From: Streptacidiphilus carbonis
GTDB lineage: Bacteria; Actinomycetota; Actinomycetes; Streptomycetales; Streptomycetaceae
Direction of reading: 5' to 3'
Assembly (NCBI RefSeq): GCF_000787775.1
Contig: NZ_BBPM01000045.1
Location: 1-59,117 of the forward strand
DNA length: 59,117 nucleotides
The notes under the pieces are model-generated. The model was given only the letters and a program-made list of their open reading frames with translations, did no database searches and was not told the DNA's origin. How positions within the stretch are numbered: position 1 is the stretch's first letter; each line of letters begins with the position of its first letter. The position numbers and the translations under genes were made by a program. Positions 7,922 through 15,940 of the stretch are shown in pieces.

Positions 7922-9076
7922 ATGGCTTCCGATACGCAGACGACCGCTCTTGAGGAGTCCGTGCGCACGGCTCTCGGGACGGTGCAGGACCCGGAGATCC
8001 ACCGGCCCATCACCGAGCTGGGCATGGTCAAATCGGTGGAGATCGACCCGGCCGGCGCCGCCAGGGTGGCCGTCTACCTGACGGTGTCCGGCTGTCCGAT
8101 GCGGGAGACCATCACCAGTCGGGTCACCGAGGCCGTGGGCGCCGTCCCCGGCATCACCTCGGTCGCCGTCGAGCTGGACGTGATGAGCGCCGAGCAGCGG
8201 CAGGAGCTGACCTCGATGCTGCGCGGCGGCCAGGCCGAGAAGGAGATCCCCTTCGCCAAGCCGGGCTCGCTGACCCGCGTCTACGCGGTCGCCTCGGGCA
8301 AGGGCGGCGTGGGCAAGTCCTCGGTGACGGTCAACCTGGCCGCGGCGCTGGCCGCGGACGGGCTCAAGGTCGCGGTCGTCGACGCCGACATCTACGGTCA
8401 CAGCATCCCCAGGATGCTGGGGGCGGACGGCCGTCCGACCCAGGTCGAGAACATGATCATGCCGCCGTCGGCGCACGGCGTGAAGGTCATCTCGATCGGC
8501 ATGTTCACCCCCGGCAACGCCCCGGTGGTGTGGCGCGGACCGATGCTGCACCGGGCCCTGCAGCAGTTCCTGGCCGACGTCTACTGGGGCGACCTGGACG
8601 TCCTGCTGCTGGACCTGCCGCCCGGGACCGGCGACATCGCCATCTCGGTGGCGCAGCTGGTGCCCAACGCGGAGATCCTGATCGTCACCACCCCGCAGCA
8701 GGCGGCGGCGGAGGTCGCCGAGCGGGCCGGGACGATCGCCCTGCAGACGCACCAGACCATCGTCGGCGTCATCGAGAACATGTCCGGGATGCCGTGCCCG
8801 CACTGCGACGAGATGGTCGACGTCTTCGGCACCGGCGGAGGGCAGACCGTCTCCGACGCCCTCACCAAGGCCACCGGCACCAAGGTCCCGGTCCTCGGCA
8901 ACATCCCCATCGACATCCGGCTCCGCGAGGGGGGCGACGAGGGCAAGCCGGTGGTCCTGACGGACCCGGACTCCCCCGCGGGCGCCGCGTTGCGCGGCAT
9001 CGCCGCGAAGCTCGGCAACCGTCAGCGCGGGCTCTCCGGGCTCTCCTTGGGCATCACCCCGCGGAACAAGTTCTGA
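7922..9076 (+). CDS. mrp: Mrp/ApbC iron-sulfur cluster carrier ATPase
   Basis: 384 residues. An N-terminal MIP18/DUF59 domain (about 8-95, VQDPEIHRPITELGMV and SGCPMRE) is followed by a deviant Walker A P-loop GKGGVGKS (126-133), the switch region VVDADIYGHS and LLLDLPPGTGD, and the bridging CxxC (MPCPHC) that holds the shared [4Fe-4S] cluster between two subunits. The protein assembles or carries Fe-S clusters in the cytoplasm. Length and motif order are those of a full Mrp. The gene has its own probable leaderless promoter rather than depending on the DUF1003 gene. It converges with the next gene across repeat copy B. Confidence 0.95.
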   Translation: MASDTQTTALEESVRTALGTVQDPEIHRPITELGMVKSVEIDPAGAARVAVYLTVSGCPMRETITSRVTEAVGAVPGITSVAVELDVMSAEQRQELTSMLRGGQAEKEIPFAKPGSLTRVYAVASGKGGVGKSSVTVNLAAALAADGLKVAVVDADIYGHSIPRMLGADGRPTQVENMIMPPSAHGVKVISIGMFTPGNAPVVWRGPMLHRALQQFLADVYWGDLDVLLLDLPPGTGDIAISVAQLVPNAEILIVTTPQQAAAEVAERAGTIALQTHQTIVGVIENMSGMPCPHCDEMVDVFGTGGGQTVSDALTKATGTKVPVLGNIPIDIRLREGGDEGKPVVLTDPDSPAGAALRGIAAKLGNRQRGLSGLSLGITPRNKF

Positions 9077-9078
9077 GG

Positions 9079-9198
9079 TAGGTGGTTCTGTTCGCGCACG
9101 CTTGAAACAAGCACAGTCCCGCACCCCCAGGGGTCTGCAACTGGCTCAGTTGCACAAGATGGGGGCGCGGGGAACTGCGCGAACGGCAACCACCCGCC
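9079..9198. repeat. Nested inverted repeat at a convergent gene junction, copy B, interrupted
   Basis: The right arm GGGGGCGCGGGGAACTGCGC (9161-9180) matches copies A and C. The left arm is split: its outer part (TTCGCGCA, 9091-9098) is separated from the CAGTCCCGCACCCCC part by about 14 bases that contain the small hairpin GCTTG-AAA-CAAGC. Outer flanks (AGGTGGTT with AACCACC) also pair. It lies between mrp and the 9217 gene. Confidence 0.8.
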
Positions 9199-9216
9199 CA
9201 CGTGCCACCCGGTCGC

Positions 9217-9843
9217 TCAGCCGGTGTACCCGCTGAGGTCGGTGACCGTCCCGAACCCCAGCGCGTACGCGCTGACGCCGTGCCCGTAGGCGCCCAGGTG
9301 CACCCCCGGCGCGTCCCCCGCGAGCACCCAGCCGTATTCGGACTCGCGGTAGCGGAACGGCTGGGGGGTGCCGTTGACCGGGAGGGTGAGGGAGGACCAG
9401 GCCGGGCCCTGGAGGTCGTCGGCGAGGTCCCAGGCCAGGGACGACTGCTGGTCCAGCCAGTTCTGCCGCATCTCGCGGGCCATCGGCGCCAGCTCCGTCG
9501 CGGCGAGCAGGCCGGACCCGGCGAGCCAGGCCGCCGAGGACACCGAGGTGGCCTCCAGTATCCCGGTGCCGTCACCGAGGCGGCGTCCGGGGCGGCGGGC
9601 CACCGTCACCACGACCGCGTAGCGGCGGCTCTCGGCCGCCGGGTCCTGCTTGCCGTAGGACCGCGCCGGTTCGTCGCCGTGGCCGATGGAGCCGTAGTCG
9701 ACGGTGCCGTCGGGCGACGTGCCGACCGGGGCCAGCCAGCGTGGGCCGGTCCAGGCCTCGTCCAGGCTGTACCAGGGGAAGTCCGCGCGCAGATAGCCGT
9801 CGACGACGGCGTCCGCCGTCCCCGTCTGGCTCGTGGTGTCCAT
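9217..9843 (-). CDS. Conserved hypothetical protein
   Basis: 208 residues, acidic and Trp/Tyr-rich, no signal peptide and no membrane helix. Readable segments are ADFPWYSLDEAWTGPRWLAP, YGSIGHGDEP, LDQQSSLAWDLADDLQGPAW and YGHGVSAYALGFGTVTDLSG near the end. I do not recognise a named family. ATG at 9843 is preferred because AGAGGG lies about six bases upstream; an extended frame up to 9888 has no better site. It is transcribed away from tatB by 75 bases on the same strand, so it may be in the tatB-htrA transcript, but no coupling is visible. Confidence 0.65.
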   Translation of the reverse strand: MDTTSQTGTADAVVDGYLRADFPWYSLDEAWTGPRWLAPVGTSPDGTVDYGSIGHGDEPARSYGKQDPAAESRRYAVVVTVARRPGRRLGDGTGILEATSVSSAAWLAGSGLLAATELAPMAREMRQNWLDQQSSLAWDLADDLQGPAWSSLTLPVNGTPQPFRYRESEYGWVLAGDAPGVHLGAYGHGVSAYALGFGTVTDLSGYTG

Positions 9844-9918
9844 CAAGGCCCTCTGCTTTCGCTCGGCTGTGCTGTCGCAGCAGAACAATAGCGGGGGCGG
9901 GATCGGGTTGAGGCGACG

Positions 9919-10374
9919 TCAGGTCGCGTCGATGTCGTACGCGGGCCGCTCGGCGACCGCCGACGGGCTCCGCGGCTTGTCCATGTCGACCCGGCCCTCG
10001 GCCGGTGCGGACGAGTCGTCCGCGACCTTGGCCAGCGGGTCGTCCCGGACCGACTTGACCGCGGCGGTCGCCGCCGCGGCGTCCTTGGTGAAGCCGTTCT
10101 TCAGCTCCTGGAGGTCGTTCAGCCCGAACTCCTCGCCGTGTGTCGCCAACTGCTTGCGGACGAAGGTCTTGGGGTTGAGGTCCTCGAATTCGAAGTCCTT
10201 GAACTCCGGACCGAGCTCCTTGCGGATGTCCTCCTTGGCGCTGTCGGAGAACTCCCGGATCTTCCGGATGATCCCCATGGCGTCGGCGACCAGCTTGGGG
10301 AGCTTGTCCGGGCCGAAAATGATCACGGCGAGGACAATCAGCGCCACCAGTTTGAATGGACTTATGTCGAACAC
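9919..10374 (-). CDS. tatB: Twin-arginine translocase subunit TatB
   Basis: 151 residues. A short N-terminal membrane helix (about 7-23, FKLVALIVLAVIIFGPDKLP) ends in the FGPxKLP hinge of TatA/B proteins. An amphipathic helix follows (MGIIRKIREFSDSAKEDIRK), then a long acidic, unstructured tail. Length and the helix start ISPFKL favour TatB over TatA. TatB works with TatC in recognising folded precursors with twin-arginine signals. GTG at 10374 has AGGGGAG at good spacing. Its place after the protease gene repeats the sigE-rseA-htrA-tatB order of mycobacteria. Confidence 0.92.
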   Translation of the reverse strand: MFDISPFKLVALIVLAVIIFGPDKLPKLVADAMGIIRKIREFSDSAKEDIRKELGPEFKDFEFEDLNPKTFVRKQLATHGEEFGLNDLQELKNGFTKDAAAATAAVKSVRDDPLAKVADDSSAPAEGRVDMDKPRSPSAVAERPAYDIDAT

Positions 10375-10490
10375 CGTGCGGCTCCCCTGGGAGGTGAAGT
10401 CACCCGCTCGTGGGCACAGAGCGGCGTACCGGCACCAGCGTAGTCGCCACATGCTCGATATAGCTCATACGTGTGCGCCCTCGTCCGATC

Positions 10491-11825
10491 TCACAAGCTG
10501 TCCGCGTCGCCGTCGCGCTGGGTCGAGCGGAGCGGCACCGGGAGTTCCCTCGTCTCCCCGTCCCGCTCGACGGTGAGCACGACCGTGGTGCCGGGGGCGC
10601 TGCCGCGGACCAGGGCCGCCAGGTCGTCGCCGCTGGTCACCGCGGCGCCGTCGAGGGCGACCACGACGTCACCGGGGTGCAGCGCCGGATTGCCGACGGC
10701 CTGCGGGGCGACGGCGGTCACCCTGGCGCCGCCCTGGTAGGCGAGGTCCACGGTCGCGCCCAGTACGGTGTGCCCGGCCCGGCCGGTGTTGATCAGCTGT
10801 TCGGCGACCCGCATCGCCTGGTCCACCGGGATCGCGAAGCCCAGGCCGATGCTGCCGCTCCGGTCGGTGACGCCGAAGGGGTCGCTGCTGTCCGAGTCGG
10901 CGGAGCGGATCGCCGTGTTGAGGCCGACCACGGTGCCGGCCGCGTCCAGCAGCGGTCCGCCGGAGTTGCCCGGGTTGATCGGGGCGTCGGTCTGCAGCGC
11001 GTCCAGGTAGGCCAGGCCGGCGCCGGAGTCGGTGCCGCCCGAGGTCAGCGGCCGGTCCCTGGCACTGACGATGCCCGAGGTGACGGTGCCCTGCAGGCCG
11101 AAGGGCGCGCCGATGGCGACGACCGGGTCGCCGACCTCGATCCGGTCGGCGGAGCCCAGGGCCAGCGGATGCAGCCCGGCGACCCCCTTGACCTGGAGCA
11201 CGGCCAGGTCGGAGGCGACGTCCCGGCCCACCAGCGCGGCCGGGTGCCGCTGTCCGGTGCTGAAGGTGACGGTGGTGCGCCCGGCGCTGCCCTGCGGGGC
11301 GACCACATGGTTGTTGGTCAGGATGTGCCCGGCGCCGTCCAGCACGATGCCGGTGCCGGTGGTCGTGGTCCCGGAGGCGTTGACGCTGAGGTAGACCACG
11401 CCGGGGAGCACCGCCCGGACGATGCTGGCGGTGGTCCCGGGCGAGCGGCGGACGGGTGCCTCGGAGGCCGGCTGCAGGGTGATCCGGCCGCCCTGGCGGG
11501 TGCCCTGGACCAGGGCACCGATGCAGCCGCCGAGCAGTCCGGCGGAGAGCACCGCGGCCACCGCGCCCATCGCGATCCGCACCGGCCGGCGCGGGGCCGG
11601 CCGCGGGGCGACCGGGACGGCCCTGCCCGGACCGCGCGGCAACGGGACGCGCGGCACCGGGACGCGGACCGTCTCGAAGGCGGAGGGCACAGGCTCGGCG
11701 TCGGCGGCTGCCGCCCGGCCCGGCGGCAGCCGGAAGCCGTGTCCGACCGGACCGTCCGGGTGGCTCCACCAGCGCGGTGACATGACGGGACCCGGCGGGA
11801 GCCCCGTCTCGACCTCCACCACCAT
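10491..11825 (-). CDS. HtrA/DegP-like membrane-anchored serine protease with PDZ domain
   Basis: About 444 residues. A Pro/Arg-rich cytoplasmic N-terminus (~80 residues) leads to one membrane helix (MGAVAAVLSAGLLGGCIG), then an S1C trypsin-like domain with the complete triad: His in LTNNHVV, Asp in DVASDLAVL and Ser in NPGNSGGP. A PDZ domain follows (GARVTAVAPQAVGNPALHPG). The protease faces the cell exterior and should degrade misfolded envelope proteins. It follows the anti-sigma gene on the same strand (97 bases), so it belongs to the stress locus. Start choice is uncertain: ATG at 11825 has GGAGGG 11 bases upstream, and the GTG at 11834 is too close to it. Confidence 0.9.
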   Translation of the reverse strand: MVVEVETGLPPGPVMSPRWWSHPDGPVGHGFRLPPGRAAAADAEPVPSAFETVRVPVPRVPLPRGPGRAVPVAPRPAPRRPVRIAMGAVAAVLSAGLLGGCIGALVQGTRQGGRITLQPASEAPVRRSPGTTASIVRAVLPGVVYLSVNASGTTTTGTGIVLDGAGHILTNNHVVAPQGSAGRTTVTFSTGQRHPAALVGRDVASDLAVLQVKGVAGLHPLALGSADRIEVGDPVVAIGAPFGLQGTVTSGIVSARDRPLTSGGTDSGAGLAYLDALQTDAPINPGNSGGPLLDAAGTVVGLNTAIRSADSDSSDPFGVTDRSGSIGLGFAIPVDQAMRVAEQLINTGRAGHTVLGATVDLAYQGGARVTAVAPQAVGNPALHPGDVVVALDGAAVTSGDDLAALVRGSAPGTTVVLTVERDGETRELPVPLRSTQRDGDADSL

Positions 11826-11922
11826 CCGGCGCACCGCCCTCCACTCGCCGCTGGGGAGGGACAGTCAACCAGGTCCGCCCCCGGTTGTGGAGTCGCCGCG
11901 GTTACGAACCGGTACGGCCCGG

Positions 11923-12870
11923 CTACCGCAGGGTGGAGTGCAGTGCCTGGGCGACGTCCGCGGCCGGCAGCGAGGTGGCCGAGGCGGACGGTGCGACCAG
12001 CGGCTGGGAGAACTCGCCGGGCAGGTTGGCCGGGGCCCCGAACGCCACTTGCCCGGCGTTGCGGCCGTAACCGCCGACGTTGTCCGTGCCCGCGTTGCCG
12101 GCCGTGTCGGCGACCGGTGCGACATTGCCGTAGGGGTCGTCGCCCACGGTCGGCTCCGCCGAGCTGACGCCGGTGATGGCGCTGCCCAGCGCCACCGCGG
12201 CGACCGAGAAGGCCCCGGCGGCGGCGAAGGCGAACCGCCGACCGCGCGCCGCCGACGGACGGGGCGCACTCTGCTCGCGGGGGCGCTCCTGAGGCGGGAA
12301 GCTCTGCGGACGGTTGTCGCCGGGTGCGAACCCGGCCCGCAGCCGTGCGGCGATCGGGCGCGACTCGCCCTGGAACGGCCGGCTGTCGCGCTCGGCACGC
12401 GGATCCATCCCCGGTACGGGGTGGTCGGCGCCGAGGGCGTTGCTGCCGAACCGTCCACTGCCGAAGCCGTTGCTGCCGAAACCGCCGGCGCTGCCGAAGG
12501 AGGCGCCGCCGAAGCCCCGGCGGCCGCTCGCGCCGCCGCTCGGGGGCTGCTGGTCGGAACCGCCGTCACCGGCGATGTTCATCAGCTTGGCCATGAACAG
12601 GGCACTGGGGTCGGGCGGCAGCGCCGCCGCGATCCGGTTCTTGATCCGGCGCTCTTCCTCGGCCCGGCTGAGACAGGCCGAACAGGTCGCCAGATGCGCC
12701 TGGACCCGCTCCCGCCCGTCGTGGTCGAGCTCGCCGTCGATGAACGCGGCGAGCCGGTCCCCCAGATGCTGCTCCTCCACGGCCTGCACCGTCTGCGCGG
12801 CGGCTGCGCGGTCCACCCGCAGCTCCACCAGGACCTCGGGGCGACGGGCGCGGTTCGGCTGCTCGGTCAC
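11923..12870 (-). CDS. Zinc-binding anti-sigma factor (RseA/ZAS type), membrane-anchored
   Basis: 315 residues. The N-terminal anti-sigma domain has the ZAS signature His59-x3-Cys63-x2-Cys66 in [14 protein letters not shown], preceded by [19 protein letters not shown] long linker contains a Phe-Gly-Ser-rich stretch (about residues 117-146, e.g. [20 protein letters not shown]). One membrane helix follows ([20 protein letters not shown]) and then an external domain of about 90 residues. It should hold the neighbouring ECF sigma factor at the membrane. The GTG start overlaps the sigma stop in GTGA, so the two are made in step. The linker composition is unusual. Confidence 0.88.
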   Translation of the reverse strand: MTEQPNRARRPEVLVELRVDRAAAAQTVQAVEEQHLGDRLAAFIDGELDHDGRERVQAHLATCSACLSRAEEERRIKNRIAAALPPDPSALFMAKLMNIAGDGGSDQQPPSGGASGRRGFGGASFGSAGGFGSNGFGSGRFGSNALGADHPVPGMDPRAERDSRPFQGESRPIAARLRAGFAPGDNRPQSFPPQERPREQSAPRPSAARGRRFAFAAAGAFSVAAVALGSAITGVSSAEPTVGDDPYGNVAPVADTAGNAGTDNVGGYGRNAGQVAFGAPANLPGEFSQPLVAPSASATSLPAADVAQALHSTLR

Positions 12871-13694
12871 AGCGACCGCCTCTGTTCCGCGAACTCGTCC
12901 GGACCGGCGACGCCGGTCAGGGCGGTCTCGCCCGGCTCGGCGCTCGCTCCGGCCCGGCGCTCACGGCCCTCGGCAGCGCCCGGCGCGCGGTGCTGCAGGG
13001 CGGAGCGCAGGTGGGCGCGGCCGCGGTGGATCCGGCTGCGGACCGTGCCGAGCTTCACGCCCAGGGTCGCCGCGATCTCCTCGTAGGAGAGGCCCTCGAT
13101 GTCGCAGAGCACCACGGCGGCGCGGAACTCGGGCGCAAGGGTGTCCAGCGCCTGCTGGACGTCGGCGTCGAAGTGGGTGTCGTGGAAGTGCTGCGCCGGG
13201 GAGGGCTCGCGGCTGGGCAGCCGCTCGGCGGCGTCCTCGGCCAGGGCGTCGAAGCGGATCCGCTGCTTGCGGCGGACCATGTCCAGGAAGAGGTTGGTGG
13301 TGATCCGGTGCAGCCAGCCCTCGAAGGTCCCGGGGGTATAGGTGGACAGTGAGCGGAACACCCGGACGAAGACCTCCTGGGTGAGGTCCTCGGCGTCGTG
13401 CTGATTGCCCGTCAGGCGGTAGGCCAGCCGGTACACCCGGGCGCTGTGGGTCTGGACGATCTCCTCCCAGCTGGGCGGCGTCCAGGCGGAAGCGGCGCTC
13501 CCCTCGTCGAAGGAAGCGGTCTGCGCGCTGTGCGCGGGCTCGGTGGCCTCGCGCTCGCTGGGTGTGGGCTTGGGCTCACTCATCACGGGCTTCGGCTTCA
13601 GGGCCGACGCACGACCGCGGAGATACCGCGAACCCGCGCCCCCCTCGGCCACACCTCCTCGATCGGCTCTTCTGCCAAGCAGGGTCACCACCAT
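12867..13694 (-). CDS. ECF RNA polymerase sigma factor (mycobacterial SigE-like)
   Basis: 275 residues with a ~70-residue Pro/Ser-rich N-terminal extension, sigma region 2 (about 80-145; [20 protein letters not shown] and [14 protein letters not shown]) and region 4 (about 178-233; [20 protein letters not shown] then [14 protein letters not shown]). It directs RNA polymerase to envelope-stress promoters. The adjacent anti-sigma factor, protease and TatB match the M. tuberculosis sigE locus, as I recall it. The name sigE is avoided because Streptomyces uses it for another gene. ATG at 13694 has GTGAGG five bases upstream; an in-frame ATG at 13730 is possible and longer forms run through the divergent promoter region. 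Confidence 0.9.
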   Translation of the reverse strand: MVVTLLGRRADRGGVAEGGAGSRYLRGRASALKPKPVMSEPKPTPSEREATEPAHSAQTASFDEGSAASAWTPPSWEEIVQTHSARVYRLAYRLTGNQHDAEDLTQEVFVRVFRSLSTYTPGTFEGWLHRITTNLFLDMVRRKQRIRFDALAEDAAERLPSREPSPAQHFHDTHFDADVQQALDTLAPEFRAAVVLCDIEGLSYEEIAATLGVKLGTVRSRIHRGRAHLRSALQHRAPGAAEGRERRAGASAEPGETALTGVAGPDEFAEQRRSL

Positions 13695-13953
13695 ATCCGC
13701 CTCACCCGTCAGCTCCGGATAAAAGCCCATCACCGTACGACCCCACCTGCGGGGTCGGTCGCACTCACCCCTCCCAACGGGCCGCGCCCCGCTCCGGTTC
13801 CTCCAAGACCCACTAACCTGTGGCCAGAAATATCGACACGAAGACCGCGGAACAACGGAACCGAGGACAGATGCCGGGGAGGGAGCAGCCATAACCGGCT
13901 ACGGGCCGTCGTCGGACCGGCGCCTCGCCGACGCCTACGCCGTCGAGGACGAG

Positions 13954-14496
13954 GTGCTGCAGTACGCCCGCAGCCAGTCCGAGCTGGCCACGGTGCGACC
14001 GGTGTCGCCGGCCAGCGGCGCGGCGCTGGCCGTGCTGGCGGCCGCGGTCGGCGCCCGTTCGGTGGTCGAGATCGGCACCGGGGCGGGCGTGTCGGGCATC
14101 TGCCTGCTCCGCGGGATGCGTCCTGACGGGATCCTCACCACGGTCGACATCCAACCGGGCCTGCAGCGGCAGGCCCGGGAGCTCTTCTCGGACGCCGGCT
14201 TCGCACCCAGCCGGGCCCGCTGCATTCCGGGCGCCGCCCTGGAGGTGCTTCCCAGGCTCGCGGACGGCCAGTACGACCTGGTGTTCTGCGACGGCGATCC
14301 GGCGGAGTCGCCGGAGTACCTGGCTGAATCGTTGCGCCTGCTGCGACCTGGGGGAATGGTCTGCTTCGAGGGGACCGTCAGCGCGCTGGACGAGGTGGCG
14401 ACCCGGGATCTGGTGCGGACCGTGCGGGAGCACGAGGCCCTGCTGAGTGCGCTGCTTCCGGTCGGCGACGGGCTGCTGTGCGCGGTGCGGCGCTAG
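13954..14496 (+). CDS. SAM-dependent O-methyltransferase (family 3 type), N-terminus uncertain
   Basis: 180 residues from the first canonical start (GTG 13954, GAGG five bases upstream). The SAM site is VEIGTGAGVSGICLLRGM, followed by LTTVDIQPG, the metal/substrate region DLVFCDGDPAESPEYL and the motif SLRLLRPGGMVCFEG. It is a catechol/caffeoyl-CoA type methyltransferase; the acceptor is unknown. From memory, homologues start ITGNRQTSWAFADAFVAEDE. The matching frame here continues upstream of 13954 as [20 protein letters not shown] back to an ATA codon at 13891 behind GGGGAGGGAG, with no ATG, GTG or TTG. The true start is therefore unusual, or a base is missing. It is divergent from the sigma gene, as Rv1220c is from sigE. 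Confidence 0.82.
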   Translation: MLQYARSQSELATVRPVSPASGAALAVLAAAVGARSVVEIGTGAGVSGICLLRGMRPDGILTTVDIQPGLQRQARELFSDAGFAPSRARCIPGAALEVLPRLADGQYDLVFCDGDPAESPEYLAESLRLLRPGGMVCFEGTVSALDEVATRDLVRTVREHEALLSALLPVGDGLLCAVRR

Positions 14497-14514
14497 CCCG
14501 TTCCCCCCTCACAG

Positions 14515-14565
14515 CTGTGGCCCTGGTCCCGGGCCCCCGGAGGGGGTGCGGGGCCAGAGCCACAG
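14515..14565. terminator. Long imperfect hairpin between convergent genes
   Basis: CTGTGGCCCTGG (from 14515) pairs with CCAGAGCCACAG (to 14565) with few mismatches, and GC-rich inner arms extend the stem. It lies between the methyltransferase gene and the DUF3117 gene and may serve both. Confidence 0.65.
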
Positions 14566-14596
14566 GTGCGCTACTCGCTTGGGGACCAGGAGGTCG

Positions 14597-14764
14597 TCAG
14601 CCGCAGGCCTTCTTCAGGGCCTCGCCCAGAGCGTCGGCCTCGTCCGGCGTCAGTTCGACCACCAGCCGCCCGCCGCCCTCGAGCGGTACTCGCATGACGA
14701 TGCCCCGCCCCTCCTTGGTCACCTCGAGCGGGCCGTCGCCCGTCCGCGGCTTCATGGCCGCCAT
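14597..14764 (-). CDS. DUF3117 small conserved protein
   Basis: 55 residues: MAAMKPRTGDGPLEVTKEG, then RGIVMRVPLEGGGRLVVELT and PDEADALGEALKKACG. It is a small mixed alpha/beta protein without signal or membrane segment. The family is near-universal in actinobacteria, and in M. tuberculosis the counterpart (Rv1211 as I recall) lies in the same neighbourhood beside the 3-methyladenine glycosylase gene. No function is known to me. ATG at 14764 has AAGGGGA six bases upstream. Confidence 0.85.
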   Translation of the reverse strand: MAAMKPRTGDGPLEVTKEGRGIVMRVPLEGGGRLVVELTPDEADALGEALKKACG

Positions 14765-15107
14765 GCTCGTTCCCCTTCCTGCGAACCTGCTCACCGACGC
14801 ACCTACGGCCCGTCCACCGCAGGTATCGAACGCATTGATCGGAGTCCAGTATCCCGCATCGGGGCACCCGATGACCAACATCACTACTCTCTCCTGTCCC
14901 GGCTGCCTCATCCGTACGCTGACCACCCGGTTCCGATCGCAAATCAGTTCCCGTCTCCGCCACGGGTCCTCCCCGGGTCCCCAGGCCCGCCCGGCTTCGG
15001 CCGATCGGGTCGCACACGTCCGAAACAGTGGCCTACGTCACATCTGCCAAGCAGCTGTCGATCCGTCATGCTGACGTTGGACTACCGACGAGTAATGGGA
15101 GGGCCGG
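14765..15107. other. 343-base intergenic region with two divergent promoters
   Basis: No protein-coding gene is supported here. It must hold the promoters of the DUF3117 gene (leftward) and the crotonase gene (rightward). Leftward, a TACTGG box downstream of TTGGTC is a weak candidate. Rightward, a GGGAGG ribosome site lies directly before the ATG at 15108. No inverted repeat stands out. Confidence 0.4.
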
Positions 15108-15908
15108 ATGGCCGACACCGTGCTGTACGAGCTGAGCGACGGACTGGCGACCGTCACCATCAACCGGCCCGAGGCGATGAACGCGCTCGACACGGCCACC
15201 AAAGTGGCGCTGCGGGACGCGATGGTCACCGCGAAGGACGATCCGGCGGTACGGGCGGTGCTGCTCACGGGCGCGGGCCCGCGGGCCTTCTGTGTGGGGC
15301 AGGACCTCAAGGAGCACCTGGGGAAGCTAGCGGCGGCCAGAGATGGTGGGGAGGCTCCGCTGTCGACCGTGCGGGAGCACTACAACCCGTTGGTGACGGC
15401 GATCGCGACGATGCCCAAGCCGGTGGTGGCGGCGGTCAACGGGGTGGCGGCCGGGGCCGGCGCGGGGCTGGCCTGGGCCTGCGACTTCCGGATCATGGCC
15501 GACCACGGGGGCTACAACACCTCGTTCGCCGGGGTCGCCCTCACGGCGGACTCGGGAGTGTCCTGGACGCTCCCCCGGCTGGTGGGGCAGGCCAGGGCGG
15601 TCGAGCTGCTGATGTTCCCGCAGACGGTTCCGGCGTCGGAGGCGGTGGCACTCGGGCTCGCGCACCGCGTGGTGCCTGCGGCGGAGCTGGCGGAGACGGC
15701 GACGGCGTTCGCCAGGGAACTGGCGGCGGGGCCGACGGTCGCCTATGGCGCGATCAAGGAGTCGCTGGCGTTCGGCGCGGGGCACACGCTCGTGGAGACC
15801 CTCGGCAAGGAGGACGAGCTGCAGACCCGTGCGGGGGCGGCCGAGGACCACTGGATCGCGGTACAGGCCTTCGTCGCGAAGCAGGCACCGAAGTATGTAG
15901 GGCGGTAG
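15108..15908 (+). CDS. Enoyl-CoA hydratase/isomerase (crotonase) family, PaaG-like
   Basis: 266 residues, cytoplasmic. The oxyanion-hole segments are GAGPRAFCVGQDLKEHL and VNGVAAGAGAGLAWACDFRI. The catalytic region reads GVALTADSGVSWTLPRLVG: the usual hydratase glutamates are absent and an Asp stands in the xxDSGxxxxLPR position, as in PaaG-type isomerases. An isomerase acting on acyl-CoA or ring-epoxide CoA thioesters is therefore more likely than a classical hydratase. No phenylacetate genes lie nearby, so the pathway is unknown. The start has a GGGAGG ribosome site. It ends before repeat copy C. Confidence 0.85.
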   Translation: MADTVLYELSDGLATVTINRPEAMNALDTATKVALRDAMVTAKDDPAVRAVLLTGAGPRAFCVGQDLKEHLGKLAAARDGGEAPLSTVREHYNPLVTAIATMPKPVVAAVNGVAAGAGAGLAWACDFRIMADHGGYNTSFAGVALTADSGVSWTLPRLVGQARAVELLMFPQTVPASEAVALGLAHRVVPAAELAETATAFARELAAGPTVAYGAIKESLAFGAGHTLVETLGKEDELQTRAGAAEDHWIAVQAFVAKQAPKYVGR

Positions 15909-15940
15909 GCGCGTTCGGGGTGCGGCCCGGGGAACCGGCG

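Noticed and set aside
10473-11780. Plus-strand open frame opposite the HtrA-like gene
   Set aside because: Low-complexity Gly/Asp/Arg/Ala product, while the minus strand has a complete protease triad and PDZ domain.
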